From contig CAZKHA010000199.1 in assembly GCA_964552325.1 (NCBI GenBank), positions 1 to 6,124 on the forward strand: DNA of 6,124 nucleotides, in the 5' to 3' direction. The notes beneath the pieces were generated by a model, which saw nothing but the letters and a program-made list of their open reading frames with translations, was not told where the DNA came from and did no database searches. Position 1 is the first letter of the stretch; each line of letters begins with the position of its first letter. Positions 1 through 6,124 of this stretch are shown piece after piece. The position numbers and the translations under genes were made by a program. Source of the stretch: CAZKCK01 sp964552325 (lineage in GTDB: Bacteria; Bacteroidota; Bacteroidia; Bacteroidales; TTA-H9).

Positions 1-203
1 TGGCTTCAAAACTAGAGGACGCACCTTGGCCAGCAACCAAAGAAGAGTTGATTGATTTCGCCGTAAGAACCGGTGCCCCACAAGAAGTAATTGAAAATCT
101 TCAGGAAATTGAAGATGAAGGGGAAATGTATGAAAGTATTGATGACATTTGGCCCGACTACCCCACCAAGGAAGACTTCTTTTTCCATGAGGATGAGTAT
201 TAA
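1..203 (+). CDS. Small acidic DUF2795-type protein, 5' end missing
   Basis: The open frame enters from the left edge (first full codon at base 3) and stops at TAA 201-203, leaving 66 visible residues. About 21 of these are Asp or Glu and only 4 are Lys or Arg, so the protein is strongly acidic. It has no membrane segment and looks cytosolic. Recognisable stretches are LEDAPWPATKEELIDFAVRT near the start, GAPQEVIENLQ in the middle, and DIWPDYPTKEDF followed by the acidic end HEDEY. From memory these match the DUF2795 proteins of Bacteroidota, which are about 73 residues long and often begin MYWTLEL, so only about seven residues should be missing. The family function is not known to me and I do not propose one. 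A stem-loop terminator follows directly, so the gene probably ends its own transcript and is not part of a secA operon. Confidence is high that this is a real gene and moderate for the family name. Confidence 0.75.
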   Translation, partial: ASKLEDAPWPATKEELIDFAVRTGAPQEVIENLQEIEDEGEMYESIDDIWPDYPTKEDFFFHEDEY

Positions 204-214
204 CATGAATAATC

Positions 215-240
215 AAGGCAGGAGGTTTTCCTGCTTTGTT
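215..240 (+). terminator. Rho-independent-like terminator after the DUF2795-type gene
   Basis: AAGGCAGGA (215-223) pairs with TCCTGCTTT (229-237) across a 5-base loop, giving nine pairs including one G-T wobble. T-rich sequence (TTTGTTGTTT) follows and partly overlaps the 3' arm. It begins 11 bases after the stop codon at 203. The position and shape fit an intrinsic terminator that separates the upstream gene from secA. The T-tract is interrupted by G, so efficiency is uncertain. Confidence 0.7.
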
Positions 241-286
241 GTTTATAGCCTAATTGGCAAATAAGCTAGCATCGTCCGAAAAAATG

Positions 287-294
287 TACCTTTG
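287..294 (+). promoter_or_regulatory. Putative Bacteroidota -7 promoter box for secA (TACCTTTG)
   Basis: TACCTTTG matches the TAnnTTTG -7 consensus used by the Bacteroidota primary sigma factor. It sits 61 bases before the secA start codon and downstream of the terminator, where a secA-pyrH promoter is expected. Transcription would start near 299-301, giving a leader of about 55 bases. I see no TTG at the usual -33 spacing; the nearest, 254-256, is about 30 bases upstream of the box. The call therefore rests on the -7 element and position. Confidence 0.55.
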
Positions 295-303
295 TGCACT
301 ATT

Positions 304-327
304 CGGCCTGATTTTTGTCTGTGGCCG
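304..327 (+). promoter_or_regulatory. Weak hairpin in the predicted secA leader
   Basis: CGGCC (304-308) is the exact reverse complement of GGCCG (323-327), forming a five-base-pair GC-rich stem with a 14-base, T-rich loop. It would sit at the very 5' end of the predicted secA transcript, 28 bases before the start codon. A stem this short can occur by chance. It could stabilise the mRNA or have no role. It does not resemble any riboswitch class I know, and there is no SecM-like secretion-monitor reading frame before secA. Confidence 0.2.
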
Positions 328-355
328 TGCAATTGATTTATTTACATGAAATTAT

Positions 356-3300
356 ATGTTTGATTTTTTAAAACTCTTTCTTGGCAACAAATCTAACCGC
401 GACATCAAGGCCATCCTACCTATCGTGGAAAAAGTTAAGAAAGCCTACGAAACAATTAAAAATCTCAGCAACGATGAACTTCGTGCTAAAACCCTTGAGT
501 TTAAAGCCTATATAGCTTCGAAGGTAGAAGAAGAGGAAACCTTAATCACCCAGTTGCGCGAGAAAGTTGATAACGAGCTTGATATGGAGATAGAAGAAAA
601 GGATTCCATTTACAAGCAAATTGATTCCTTGCAAAAAACCAGCTACAAAAAAATGCAGGAAGCCTTGGATGAGATTTTGCCAGAGGCTTTTTCGGTGATA
701 AAAGAAACTGCACGAAGGTTCAAAGAAAACGAAACAGTTCGTGTTACGGCTACCGCACACGATGGCGATTTGGCTGCCAAACGCAATAATATTACCATCG
801 AAGGAAATACGGCAATCTATCAAAACAAGTGGATGGCCGGTGGCAATCTTATCACTTGGGATATGGTGCATTACGATGTACAGCTGATAGGTGGTATTGT
901 ACTCCATTCGGGAAAAATATCGGAAATGGCTACCGGTGAAGGTAAAACCTTGGTTGCAACCTTACCCGTTTACCTGAACGCCCTTACAGGCAAAGGCGTT
1001 CATGTGGTAACCGTAAACGATTACCTGGCAAAACGCGACTCCGAGTGGATGGGTATGTTGTTCGAGTTCCACGGGCTAAAAGTTGATTGTATTGATAAAC
1101 ATGAACCTAACTCTGACGCACGTAGGGCCGCTTACAATGCTGATATAACCTACGGCACAAACAACGAGTATGGTTTTGACTACCTCCGCGATAACATGAC
1201 CCAAAATCCTGAAGAATTGGTTCAGCGCGAACATGTTTATGCAATTGTTGACGAGGTTGACTCTGTTTTGATTGATGATGCCCGTACACCACTAATTATC
1301 TCAGGGCCAACACCAAGGGGCGACGACCAGCTGTTTGATCATATGAAACCCAATGTGATGAGGCTGTATAATGTCCAGCGCAATTTGGTTACAAAAATAC
1401 TTTCGGAAGCTAAGGCCTTACTTTCTGATACCTCCAACTCCGAAAACGAGAAGAAAGGTGGAGATCAGCTCTTTAGGGCACATCGCGGATTGCCCAAAAA
1501 TAAGGCCTTAATCAAGTTCTTAAGTGAATCGGGCATGCGCGCCCTGATGCAAAAGACCGAAAACTTTTATATGCAGGAGCAAAGCAAGAACATGCATATA
1601 ATTGACGATGAACTGTATTTTGTAATTGATGAAAAAAGCAATTCAATTGAACTCACCGAAAAAGGTATCGATGTTTTAACAGAATCCTATGAAGATCAAC
1701 GCTTTTTTATTATGCCCGATGTGGGTGCCGAGATTGCCGAGATTGAAAGAATGTTGATTCCTGAGTTTGAAAAAGAAGAGATGAAAACCGAGTTGATGCG
1801 CGATTATTCCATCAAATCGGAACGTTTACACACCGTAAATCAACTCTTAAAAGCATATGCTCTATTCGAGAAAGATATTGAATACGTTATTCTTGACAAC
1901 AAAGTAAAAATTGTTGATGAACAAACCGGCCGTATCCTCGAAGGCCGCCGCTATTCAGATGGCCTTCACCAAGCTATCGAAGCAAAAGAAAACGTAAAAG
2001 TTGAAGCTGCAACCCAAACCTATGCTACCATTACCCTGCAAAACTATTTCAGGATGTACAAAAAGCTTGCAGGTATGACGGGTACTGCTGAAACAGAGGC
2101 TGGTGAGCTTTGGGATATCTATAAGCTTGACGTAGTGGTTATTCCAACCAATCGGCCAGTAGTTCGGAAAGATTTGGAGGATTTGGTTTACAAGACCAAG
2201 CGCGAAAAATACAATGCCGTTATTGATGAAATTGAGAATTTAGTAAAAAAAGGCAGGCCTGTTCTTGTTGGTACCACTTCGGTTGAAACCTCCGAACTGT
2301 TGAGCAAGATGTTGAATCTTCGCAAAATAAAGCATAATGTATTGAATGCGAAGCTGCATGCACGAGAAGCCGAAATCGTTGCTTTTGCCGGTCTTCCAGG
2401 TTCAGTTACTATTGCAACCAATATGGCAGGTCGTGGTACCGACATTAAACTTGGTCCAGGCGTTAAAGAGGCTGGTGGCTTGGCCATTTTTGGTACCGAA
2501 CGCCATGAGTCGCGACGTGTGGATAGGCAATTACGTGGACGTTCTGGTCGTCAAGGTGATCCTGGCTCCTCCCAATTCTTTGTTTCGCTCGAAGACGATC
2601 TGATGCGTTTATTCGGCTCAGAACGTATTGCAAGCATTATGGACCGCCTTGGGCTTAAAGAAGGTGAGGTAATCCAACATTCGATGATTACCAAATCAAT
2701 AGAACGTGCCCAAAAGAAAGTTGAAGAAAACCACTTTGGAACACGTAAGCGATTACTTGAGTATGACGATGTTATGAATTCGCAACGCGAGGTTATATAC
2801 AAACGTCGGAGGCACGCGCTACATGGCGAACGTTTGGCGCTCGATATCAAGAATATGTTTGAGGATGTTTCGGAGGCCATGATTGCCGATCATCAGGAGT
2901 CGCGTGATTTCCAAGGACTGCGCATGGATATGCTCAAGGTTATGGCAATGGATGCGCCGTTCAAAGAAGACGACTTCCTAAATAAATCAAAATCAAAGCT
3001 AACCGAAAACCTCTTTGCCGAGTCATACCAGCGTTATCGCAATAAAAGTGCTGCCATTGCCGAACGTGCTTACCCGGTTATTAAGGACGTTTATGAGAAC
3101 AACTCTCGTTACGAGCTCATTGCCATCCCCATTACCGATGGGAATAAGGAAATGAACATTGTTACCAATCTTAAAAAAGCCTATAACGATAAGGGCCGTG
3201 AAGTTATCTTAAGCCTTGAAAAAGGTGTTACGCTCCATATTATTGATAATGCTTGGAAAGAGCACCTTCGCGAAATGGATGAGTTAAAGCAATCGGTACA

Positions 3301-3646
3301 AAATGCTGTATATGAGCAGAAAGATCCGCTCCTTATCTATAAGTTCGAATCTTTTGATTTGTTCAGCAAAATGGTTGCACGCATCAACCGCGATATCACC
3401 TCGTTCTTGATGAAAGGTAATTTGCCAGGGCAGGAAACACAGGTTAAAGAAGCTCAAGCCCCACGCAAAACCGATATGAGCAAATTGAAGCAAGAGCGTA
3501 CCGATTTGTTATCGCAAGCTTCGCCCACCAAAGAACAATCGAAACCTGCTCCTGTACGCGTTGAAAAGAAAGTTGGCCGTAACGATCCCTGCCCCTGTGG
3601 CAGTGGCAAAAAGTATAAAAGCTGTCATGGACAAGGCGAATCCTAA
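356..3646 (+). CDS. secA: Protein translocase subunit SecA, Bacteroidota long form
   Basis: SecA is the cytosolic and membrane-peripheral ATPase that drives unfolded preproteins through SecYEG. The frame gives 1096 residues, about 195 more than E. coli SecA. Seen in order: the NBD1 Walker A MATGEGKT (191-198); the Q-motif-adjacent HYDVQLIGG (172-180); Walker B DEVDS (299-303) followed by DDARTPLIISG (307-317); the preprotein cross-linking region (about 318-500); IVDEQTGR (519-526); LAGMTGTA (571-578); NBD2 TNMAGRGTDI (688-697) and the arginine-finger region RQLRGRSGRQGD (724-735); the helical scaffold and two-helix finger with WKEHL (967-971) and fingertip Tyr986; a poorly conserved linker; and a C-terminal zinc-binding SEC-C motif with Cys1079, Cys1081, Cys1090 and His1091. 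All key residues are present. The ATG at 356 gives the usual amphipathic SecA N-terminus with a GNKSNRD stretch. There is no Shine-Dalgarno sequence, which is normal in this phylum. pyrH follows 18 bases later. Confidence 0.98.
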   Translation: MFDFLKLFLGNKSNRDIKAILPIVEKVKKAYETIKNLSNDELRAKTLEFKAYIASKVEEEETLITQLREKVDNELDMEIEEKDSIYKQIDSLQKTSYKKMQEALDEILPEAFSVIKETARRFKENETVRVTATAHDGDLAAKRNNITIEGNTAIYQNKWMAGGNLITWDMVHYDVQLIGGIVLHSGKISEMATGEGKTLVATLPVYLNALTGKGVHVVTVNDYLAKRDSEWMGMLFEFHGLKVDCIDKHEPNSDARRAAYNADITYGTNNEYGFDYLRDNMTQNPEELVQREHVYAIVDEVDSVLIDDARTPLIISGPTPRGDDQLFDHMKPNVMRLYNVQRNLVTKILSEAKALLSDTSNSENEKKGGDQLFRAHRGLPKNKALIKFLSESGMRALMQKTENFYMQEQSKNMHIIDDELYFVIDEKSNSIELTEKGIDVLTESYEDQRFFIMPDVGAEIAEIERMLIPEFEKEEMKTELMRDYSIKSERLHTVNQLLKAYALFEKDIEYVILDNKVKIVDEQTGRILEGRRYSDGLHQAIEAKENVKVEAATQTYATITLQNYFRMYKKLAGMTGTAETEAGELWDIYKLDVVVIPTNRPVVRKDLEDLVYKTKREKYNAVIDEIENLVKKGRPVLVGTTSVETSELLSKMLNLRKIKHNVLNAKLHAREAEIVAFAGLPGSVTIATNMAGRGTDIKLGPGVKEAGGLAIFGTERHESRRVDRQLRGRSGRQGDPGSSQFFVSLEDDLMRLFGSERIASIMDRLGLKEGEVIQHSMITKSIERAQKKVEENHFGTRKRLLEYDDVMNSQREVIYKRRRHALHGERLALDIKNMFEDVSEAMIADHQESRDFQGLRMDMLKVMAMDAPFKEDDFLNKSKSKLTENLFAESYQRYRNKSAAIAERAYPVIKDVYENNSRYELIAIPITDGNKEMNIVTNLKKAYNDKGREVILSLEKGVTLHIIDNAWKEHLREMDELKQSVQNAVYEQKDPLLIYKFESFDLFSKMVARINRDITSFLMKGNLPGQETQVKEAQAPRKTDMSKLKQERTDLLSQASPTKEQSKPAPVRVEKKVGRNDPCPCGSGKKYKSCHGQGES

Positions 3647-3664
3647 TTGTTAATACGTAATAGC

Positions 3665-4375
3665 ATGTCTTATAAACGAATTCTGTTAAAACTAAGTGGC
3701 GAGTCGCTAATGGGCCACCAACAGTATGGCATTGACCCTGTTCGCTTAGCTACGTATGCTTCCGAAATAAAATCGGTTGCTGAAAAGGGGGTGCAGGTAG
3801 CAATAGTTATTGGAGGTGGAAATATTTTTAGAGGCCTAGCCGGTACTGCCAAAGGAATGGATCGCGTGCAAGGCGATTACATGGGAATGTTGGCTACGCT
3901 TATCAATAGCATGGCTTTGCAAGCCGAGTTAGAAAAGCAAGGCGTGAAGACAAGCCTGCTGGGCGGACTTGAAGTAAAACCCATAGCCGAACCCATGAGC
4001 CGTCGCATAGCCATTCAACACCTTGAAGAAGGCCGTGTGGTGATAATTAGTGGAGGTACTGGCAATCCATATTTCACAACCGATACGGCATCTGCCTTGC
4101 GTGGAGTGGAGATTTTGGCTGATGTACTGCTAAAAGGTACACGTGTAGATGGTGTTTATACCGCCGATCCTGAAAAAGACCCAACTGCTGTAAAATATTC
4201 TTCGCTCAGTTTTAAAGAAGCTTATAGCAAAGGTTTGAAAATAATGGATTTAACCGCCTTTACACTCTGCATGGAGAATAATCTTCCCATTTATGTGTTC
4301 GATATGGATACGCCCGGAAACCTTTTGAAAGTGGTTAATGGTGAACCCATTGGAACTTTGGTGTCCAATGGTTAA
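3665..4375 (+). CDS. pyrH: Uridylate kinase (UMP kinase)
   Basis: PyrH phosphorylates UMP to UDP with ATP in pyrimidine nucleotide synthesis. It is a cytosolic hexameric enzyme of the amino acid kinase fold, regulated by GTP and UTP in well-studied bacteria. The 236-residue product has the usual family length. Visible motifs are the N-terminal KRILLKLSGES (4-14), the glycine-rich GGGNIFRG (50-57), the UMP-binding segment GDYMGMLAT (70-78) with Asp71, the GGTGNPYFTTDTA loop (130-142), and the ATP-site segment KGTRVDGVYTADPEKDP (157-173). I chose ATG 3665 because it gives the family N-terminus (MSYKRILLKLSGES). An in-frame TTG at 3647, directly after the secA stop, would add six residues without homology. 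There is no Shine-Dalgarno sequence. The 18-base spacing and lack of a terminator suggest co-transcription with secA. The common neighbour frr is not downstream. Confidence 0.97.
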   Translation: MSYKRILLKLSGESLMGHQQYGIDPVRLATYASEIKSVAEKGVQVAIVIGGGNIFRGLAGTAKGMDRVQGDYMGMLATLINSMALQAELEKQGVKTSLLGGLEVKPIAEPMSRRIAIQHLEEGRVVIISGGTGNPYFTTDTASALRGVEILADVLLKGTRVDGVYTADPEKDPTAVKYSSLSFKEAYSKGLKIMDLTAFTLCMENNLPIYVFDMDTPGNLLKVVNGEPIGTLVSNG

Positions 4376-4638
4376 GTAAAAAAATTGCTTTTTATGCCGT
4401 GCTAACACCTAACGGAAGGTAATTCTGGAAGAAAATGGGGGTTTGTTGATGGTTTATTTTGATGAGTTAGTATTCTTTAAAGATTGTGCTGGTTTATCAC
4501 ATCAATATAGCGCTAAGCAGTATTATCCTTTGATTTTTAATCTGTTTGATTGATTTATAAACAAAGCCGTTGGTTTTGTGTGTTTTCATACGGGCCATTT
4601 ACAAGTGAATAATTGATTCTAATTAAAAATATTGTGTT
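4376..4638. other. AT-rich intergenic region between pyrH and hisS
   Basis: These 263 bases carry frequent stops in all frames I read and no coding sequence I can support. A short A5-ttgc-T5 stretch at 4380-4393, right after the pyrH stop, could form an all-AT hairpin but lacks a GC stem. Further in there is an eight-base palindrome TAGCGCTA (4508-4515). The last bases before hisS are A/T-rich (AATTAAAAAT at 4621-4630), as is common before Bacteroidota start codons. No tRNA, T-box or other recognisable RNA element is visible. The length suggests that hisS has its own promoter here, but I cannot place it with confidence. Confidence 0.6.
4524..4532 (+). promoter_or_regulatory. Marginal -7-like box upstream of hisS (TATCCTTTG)
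   Basis: TATCCTTTG resembles the Bacteroidota TAnnTTTG box but has one extra base between TA and TTTG. No TTG lies at the expected -33 distance. It is the best candidate I found in the gap before hisS, about 106 bases from the start codon. It could easily be a chance match in AT-rich DNA. Confidence 0.2.
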
Positions 4639-5994
4639 ATGAAACCGAGCATTCCAAAAGGAACGCGTGACTTTGGCCCTGCCGAGATGGGCCGTAGGAA
4701 CTATATTTTTGATACCATCCGCAACGTATTTAAGCGCTATGGTTATCAGCCCATCGAAACGCCTTCTATGGAAACATTGGCAACCTTGCTTGGTAAATAC
4801 GGCGAGGAGGGCGATAAACTGCTTTTTAGGGTGCTTAACTCGGGCGATTACATGAAAGACGTCCCTGACAATTTGGCTGCCGAGAAAGCATCCAATTCCA
4901 TTTCACCCTATATAGCCGAAAAGGGCTTGCGCTACGACCTTACCGTACCTTTTGCCCGTTTTGTAGTTCAATATCGCAATGATATTGTATTCCCATTCCG
5001 CAGGTACCAAATCCAGCCCGTTTGGCGTGCCGATAAACCCCAAAAAGGCCGTTACCGCGAGTTTTATCAATGCGATGTGGATGTGGTTGGGAGCGATTCG
5101 CTTCTAAATGAAGCCGAACTGGTGCAAATTATTGATCAGGTTTTTCAGCTCTTAAACTTAAAGGTTGTGGTTAAGCTCAACAACCGCAAGGTGTTGGCCG
5201 GAATAGCCGAATACATTGGTCATCCCGATAAAATTACCGATATAACCGTAGCCATTGATAAACTTGATAAGATTGGCATCGATAAAGTGAATCAGGAGTT
5301 GGTGGATCGCGGAATACCCGAAGATGCTGTTGCCAAATTGCAGCCAGTTATTCACTTAAGCGGAACCAATCAACAAAAGATTGATACCCTCCGAAGCGTA
5401 TTGCAAGCTTCTGAGTTGGCTCAAAAAGGCCTCGATGAGTTGCATATTGTTTTTAGATACCTGGATGCAATGAATGTTAAGGCCGAAGTGGAACTTGATT
5501 TAACACTAGCCCGCGGTTTGAATTACTATACCGGAGCTATTTTTGAAGTAAAATCAGCCGAAGTGGCCATTGGAAGCATTTGCGGAGGTGGACGTTATGA
5601 TAACCTGACCGGGATTTTTGGTTTGCCGGGTGTTTCGGGCGTTGGTATTTCGTTTGGTGCCGATCGCATTTACGATGTGCTGGAGCATGCTGGCAAATTC
5701 CCTGCCGATGCAGCAACCTCAACAAAGGTGCTTTTGGTGAATTTTGGTGCCACCGAAGAGCTTTATTGCTTGAATGTGTTAGCAGCCCTTAGAGCAGCCG
5801 GTATTGCTTCCGAGATTTATCCAGAATCAGCCAAAATGAAAAAGCAGATGGGCTATGCCGATGCCCGCAAAATACCGTACGTGCTTTTGGTTGGTGAAGA
5901 AGAAATGCAAACTGGCCTTCTAACCCTAAAAAACATGAACGACGGAAGCCAAGAAAAGCTTACGGTTGAGCAAATGGTGGCTCATTTACTGTAG
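4639..5994 (+). CDS. hisS: Histidine--tRNA ligase (histidyl-tRNA synthetase)
   Basis: HisS is a cytosolic class II aminoacyl-tRNA synthetase that attaches histidine to tRNA-His using ATP. The 451-residue product shows the N-terminal KGTRDFGP (7-14); the substrate-binding LRYDLTVPFARF (97-108); motif 2 from RRYQIQPVWR (121-130) through GRYREFYQCD (137-146); the histidine-specific LARGLNYYTG (290-299), whose Arg292 corresponds to the catalytic arginine of the family; GGGRYDNLTG (316-325); and motif 3 VSGVGISFGADRI (332-344). From about 361 to the end is the anticodon-binding domain. REFYQCDVDVVG and LDLTLARGLNYYTG look closer to the archaeal/eukaryotic HisRS group than to the E. coli type. Residues about 64-92 (FRVLNSGDYMKDVPDN onward) appear longer than in E. 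coli. ATG 4639 gives the expected start. The gene stands apart, 263 bases after pyrH. Confidence 0.97.
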   Translation: MKPSIPKGTRDFGPAEMGRRNYIFDTIRNVFKRYGYQPIETPSMETLATLLGKYGEEGDKLLFRVLNSGDYMKDVPDNLAAEKASNSISPYIAEKGLRYDLTVPFARFVVQYRNDIVFPFRRYQIQPVWRADKPQKGRYREFYQCDVDVVGSDSLLNEAELVQIIDQVFQLLNLKVVVKLNNRKVLAGIAEYIGHPDKITDITVAIDKLDKIGIDKVNQELVDRGIPEDAVAKLQPVIHLSGTNQQKIDTLRSVLQASELAQKGLDELHIVFRYLDAMNVKAEVELDLTLARGLNYYTGAIFEVKSAEVAIGSICGGGRYDNLTGIFGLPGVSGVGISFGADRIYDVLEHAGKFPADAATSTKVLLVNFGATEELYCLNVLAALRAAGIASEIYPESAKMKKQMGYADARKIPYVLLVGEEEMQTGLLTLKNMNDGSQEKLTVEQMVAHLL

Positions 5995-6070
5995 ATTTTG
6001 CTAAAGCGATTGGAACATCAGGGTTTGGGCTCCTTGGACAAGATACAAATTCTATGGTAAACATTAAATA

Positions 6071-6124
6071 AATATGAGAATATGCAGATTTGAGGATATG
6101 CAGATTTGAGGATATGCAGGTTTG
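6071..6124. repeat. Tandem repeat, 8-base period nested in 16 bases, cut by window end
   Basis: Read in steps of eight from 6071 the units are AATATGAG, AATATGCA, GATTTGAG, GATATGCA, GATTTGAG, GATATGCA and a partial GGTTTG. All full units fit the pattern (A/G)AT(A/T)TG(A/C)(A/G). Alternating GATATGCA and GATTTGAG gives a near-perfect 16-base higher-order unit (6079-6094, 6095-6110, 6111 onward). The period is not a multiple of three and stops occur in the frames crossing it, so it is non-coding. It begins 76 bases after the hisS stop; the interval 5995-6070 has no gene or clear terminator. Similar ATTTG/ATATG-type arrays are, from memory, found between genes in Bacteroidota genomes. Its full size is unknown because it runs off the window. 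Confidence 0.85.

Noticed and set aside
12..206. Minus-strand open frame of 64 codons at the left edge.
   Set aside because: It is antisense to the DUF2795-type gene, whose plus-strand reading is the recognisable one; the hydrophobic translation is an artefact of the acidic codons opposite.
542..907. Open frame of 121 codons on the minus strand.
   Set aside because: It lies wholly inside secA, resembles no family I recognise and is explained by the base composition of the opposite strand.
2188..2880. Two overlapping minus-strand frames (2188-2487, 2551-2880) and a plus-strand frame (2346-2603).
   Set aside because: All overlap the highly conserved NBD2 region of SecA in other frames and lack their own recognisable motifs or start context.
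3647..3664. Alternative TTG start for pyrH directly after the secA stop codon.
   Set aside because: It adds six residues (LIRNS and the initiator) that do not match the family, whereas ATG 3665 gives the expected PyrH N-terminus.
4380..4393. A5-ttgc-T5 stretch as a terminator for secA-pyrH.
   Set aside because: The stem is entirely AT with five pairs and a four-base loop, too weak to call an intrinsic terminator.
4508..4515. Palindrome TAGCGCTA as an operator site.
   Set aside because: Eight bases is short enough to occur by chance, it is not repeated nearby and it matches no operator I recognise.
6071..6124. Possible CRISPR array.
   Set aside because: The units are 8 or 16 bases and directly abut with no unique spacers, so this is a simple tandem repeat.

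Overview
This window looks like ordinary chromosomal DNA from a member of the Bacteroidota, probably Bacteroidales or a relative. The evidence is a long SecA carrying the inserts typical of that phylum, a TAnnTTTG-type -7 promoter box before secA, no Shine-Dalgarno sequences before any of the three full genes, and a small acidic DUF2795-type protein. All genes lie on the plus strand. All are intact except the first, which is cut by the window edge. I found no mobile element, CRISPR array, tRNA or rRNA. I also found no sign of a previously undescribed system.

Layout: (1) 1-203 is the 3' end of a small acidic protein gene that I read as DUF2795. It is followed by a stem-loop terminator at 215-240. 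(2) 287-358 holds a promoter-like box, a weak leader hairpin and the start of secA. (3) secA, 356-3646, encodes the ATPase motor of the Sec protein export pathway. (4) pyrH, the UMP kinase gene, starts at 3665, only 18 bases after the secA stop, so the two are probably co-transcribed. (5) 4376-4638 is a 263-base AT-rich gap with no convincing gene, terminator or promoter. (6) hisS, histidyl-tRNA synthetase, runs from 4639 to 5994. (7) From 6071 to the window end there is a non-coding tandem repeat with an 8-base period, which continues past the edge.

The genes serve separate housekeeping roles (protein export, pyrimidine nucleotide synthesis, tRNA charging), and their proximity does not imply a shared pathway. 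The items most worth a second look are the repeat array at the right edge, the SecA inserts, the archaeal/eukaryotic-like flavour of HisS, and the absence of frr after pyrH.
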